Shown in pieces: positions 5,890 through 7,754 of a DNA stretch of 7,754 nt (positions within the stretch are counted from its first letter, which is position 1; each line of letters starts with the position of its first letter). The stretch lies in the NCBI GenBank assembly GCA_002725445.1, contig PBPD01000048.1, positions 1-7,754 on the forward strand, read 5' to 3'. Source of the stretch: Rickettsiales bacterium. Its GTDB lineage: Bacteria; Pseudomonadota; Alphaproteobacteria; Rickettsiales; UBA3002. The notes below the pieces were generated by a model that was given only the letters and a program-made list of their open reading frames with translations, ran no database searches and was not told where the DNA came from. The translations under genes were made by a program, and so were the position numbers.

Positions 5890-7754
5890 ATGCTCGACGA
5901 CACAATTACAACCACAACTAATTCTAGCACAGCACAGGCAACTCTTCCACCATATCTTAGCGCGCTCAATCCCGAGCAGCAAAGTGCGGTGCAAGCAGTA
6001 GATGGCCCCGTGCTGGTGTTGGCAGGCGCAGGCACAGGCAAAACCCGCGTACTTACTACGCGTATCGCCCACATTATTATGCAGGGCAAAGCCTTCCCCG
6101 GTCAGATTCTCGCTGTAACTTTTACCAACAAAGCCGCTAATGAGATGAAAGAGCGGGTGGAAAAACTGCTCCATCACGGGGACGAGGACACCCCACCCAC
6201 CGCCTCTGGCACATGGCTGGGCACGTTCCACTCCATCGGCGCAAAGATTCTGCGACGGCATGCAGAGCTTATCGGCTTTTCGCAAGACTTCACCATTCTG
6301 GACGCGGACGATCAGATTCGCCTGCTCAAACAGATCATCAGCGAGCAGAATATCGACAACCAGCGCTATCCCGCCAAACTGCTCATGTCAGTCATCCAAA
6401 GCTGGAAAGATAAAGGCTTAACACCCGAAAAGCTGGACGCCGCCCACAGTGAGGATGGCACGGGCGGGCTGGCCTACCGCCTCTACCCTATTTACCAGCA
6501 CCGCCTGAAAACCCTGAACGCCATGGATTTCGGCGACCTGCTACTACATTGCCTGAGCTTATTTACCGAGCACCAGCATATTCTCAACGAATACACGCAT
6601 CGTTTCAAATATATCCTCGTCGACGAGTATCAGGACACCAACATCGCACAATATCTCTGGCTACGCCTGCTCTCCATCGGCCATAAGAATATCTGTTGCG
6701 TCGGCGATGACGACCAGTCCATCTATGGCTGGCGCGGTGCGGAAGTCGGCAATATCCTCAAATTTGAGAAAGACTACCCCGAAGCCAAAATCATACGGCT
6801 GGAACGCAACTACCGCTCCACCCCTCACATTCTGGCCGCCGCATCCGGCCTCATTGCGCATAACAAGGGGCGCATGGGCAAAACGCTATGGACTGACGAA
6901 TCCGACGGCGAATTAGTCCGGATTAAGTCGATATGGGATGACGGCGAAGAAGCGCGCTTTGTCGGCGAAGAAATTGAAGCATTCCAGCGCGATGGCATAT
7001 CGCTCGACGAAATGGCCGTGCTGGTGCGCGCAGGCTACCAGACCCGCTCGTTTGAGGAACGCTTCATCACGCTTGGCGTGCCCTACCGTGTGATCGGCGG
7101 CCTGCGATTCTACGAGCGCATGGAAGTGCGCGATGCTGTCGCCTATCTGCGTGTGATCGCTCAGCCCAATGACGACCTCGCCTTCGAACGCATCGTCAAC
7201 ACGCCCAAGCGCGGCATCGGTAAGGCCACCATCGAAAAGCTGCATGCCACCGCCCGCGCTAATAACACCTCGCTGTATAAAGCTATCGAAATGATGCTGG
7301 AATCCGGCGAGCTAAAAGGCAAAAGCGCGACCACTTTGCAGCAATTGCTCGGTAAATTCGACCATTGGCGTCTGCAATCGCAAGAGCTACCCCTGCCCGA
7401 GCTGGCCGATAATGTGCTGGATGAGTCGGGCTATCGCGCCATGTGGGAGCAGGACAAGTCACCCGAAGCCCCCGGCCGCCTGGAAAACCTGCGCGAGCTG
7501 ATTCGAGCGCTTGGCGAATTCCCCAAGGTACAGGACTTTCTGGAGCATGTCGGGCTGGTGATGGACACCGCCGGCACCGAAGCATCCACCGAAATGGTCA
7601 ACATCATGAGCCTGCACGCCGCCAAGGGGTTGGAATTTGACGTCGCCTTCCTCACTGGCTGGGAAGAAGGTTTATTCCCGTCACAACGCACGATGGACGA
7701 AAAAGGCACCACCGGGCTGGAGGAAGAGCGCCGCCTTGCCTATGTCGGCATCAC
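5890..7754 (+). CDS. uvrD: UvrD/PcrA-type DNA helicase, 3' end beyond the window
   Basis: This is a superfamily 1A 3'-5' DNA helicase acting in nucleotide excision and mismatch repair and in clearing RecA or stalled replication intermediates. The frame is open for 621 codons to the window edge, with all motifs in order: Q motif LNPEQQSAV (26-34), Walker A AGAGTGKT (45-52), motif Ia VTFTNKAANEMKERV (76-90), GTFHSI (111-116), Walker B LVDEYQDTN (243-251), motif III VGDDDQSIYGWRGAE (271-285), motif IV LERNYRS (304-310), motif V MSLHAAKGLEF (573-583) and the start of motif VI EEERRLAYVGIT (611-622). About 100 C-terminal residues are missing. GDDDQSIYGWRGA and YRVIGGLRFYERMEVRDA point to UvrD/PcrA rather than AddA or RecB. 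The ATG at 5890 is the only ATG before Walker A. It gives a Thr/Ser-rich 25-residue N-terminal tail longer than usual and has no Shine-Dalgarno site. Confidence 0.95.
   Translation, partial: MLDDTITTTTNSSTAQATLPPYLSALNPEQQSAVQAVDGPVLVLAGAGTGKTRVLTTRIAHIIMQGKAFPGQILAVTFTNKAANEMKERVEKLLHHGDEDTPPTASGTWLGTFHSIGAKILRRHAELIGFSQDFTILDADDQIRLLKQIISEQNIDNQRYPAKLLMSVIQSWKDKGLTPEKLDAAHSEDGTGGLAYRLYPIYQHRLKTLNAMDFGDLLLHCLSLFTEHQHILNEYTHRFKYILVDEYQDTNIAQYLWLRLLSIGHKNICCVGDDDQSIYGWRGAEVGNILKFEKDYPEAKIIRLERNYRSTPHILAAASGLIAHNKGRMGKTLWTDESDGELVRIKSIWDDGEEARFVGEEIEAFQRDGISLDEMAVLVRAGYQTRSFEERFITLGVPYRVIGGLRFYERMEVRDAVAYLRVIAQPNDDLAFERIVNTPKRGIGKATIEKLHATARANNTSLYKAIEMMLESGELKGKSATTLQQLLGKFDHWRLQSQELPLPELADNVLDESGYRAMWEQDKSPEAPGRLENLRELIRALGEFPKVQDFLEHVGLVMDTAGTEASTEMVNIMSLHAAKGLEFDVAFLTGWEEGLFPSQRTMDEKGTTGLEEERRLAYVGI

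Noticed and set aside
5884..6285. N-terminal extension of the acetyltransferase to a 303-residue protein
   Set aside because: The extra part is wholly antisense to the conserved N-terminal motifs of uvrD, is full of Cys and His, and has no family resemblance.

Overview
The window reads as ordinary chromosomal DNA from a flagellated alphaproteobacterium. The evidence is the gene order flgF-flgG-flgA-flgH (the order of the Caulobacter-type flgF operon), an alphaproteobacterial-looking FlgF C-terminus, a PBP5-like carboxypeptidase with a C-terminal SPOR domain, and Shine-Dalgarno sites of the AAGGA type. I cannot name a genus. Every stretch longer than about 120 bases is covered by a supported gene, and I see no RNA gene, CRISPR array, insertion sequence or attachment site.

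Left part (1-3249, + strand): a flagellar rod/ring operon. A strong -24/-12 (sigma-54) promoter match at 51-66 precedes flgF (distal rod/FlgF), flgG (distal rod), flgA (periplasmic chaperone for the P ring) and flgH (outer-membrane L-ring lipoprotein). The genes are tightly packed and the unit ends in a clear GNRA-loop intrinsic terminator at 3220-3249. Together the products build the part of the flagellar axle that crosses peptidoglycan and outer membrane. flgI, the P-ring subunit that FlgA serves, is not next to them.

Middle part (3311-5883, - strand): three genes face the flagellar operon. Reading in their own direction they are a GNAT acetyltransferase resembling diamine/spermidine acetyltransferases (5374-5883), an exported D-alanyl-D-alanine carboxypeptidase with a SPOR domain (3876-5264), and a 150-residue Gly/Ala/Ser-rich protein with five cysteines that I do not recognise (3311-3763). 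Each has its own start signals, and the carboxypeptidase and the unknown gene have possible promoters of their own.

Right part (5890-7754, + strand): a UvrD/PcrA-type superfamily 1A DNA helicase that runs off the window inside motif VI. Its start codon is only 6 bases from the divergent acetyltransferase start. A good sigma-70-type promoter inside the acetyltransferase gene would give a nearly leaderless uvrD mRNA.

I found no convincing new multi-gene system. The items most worth a second look are the sigma-54 promoter, the unrecognised small protein, and the 6-base divergent start arrangement.
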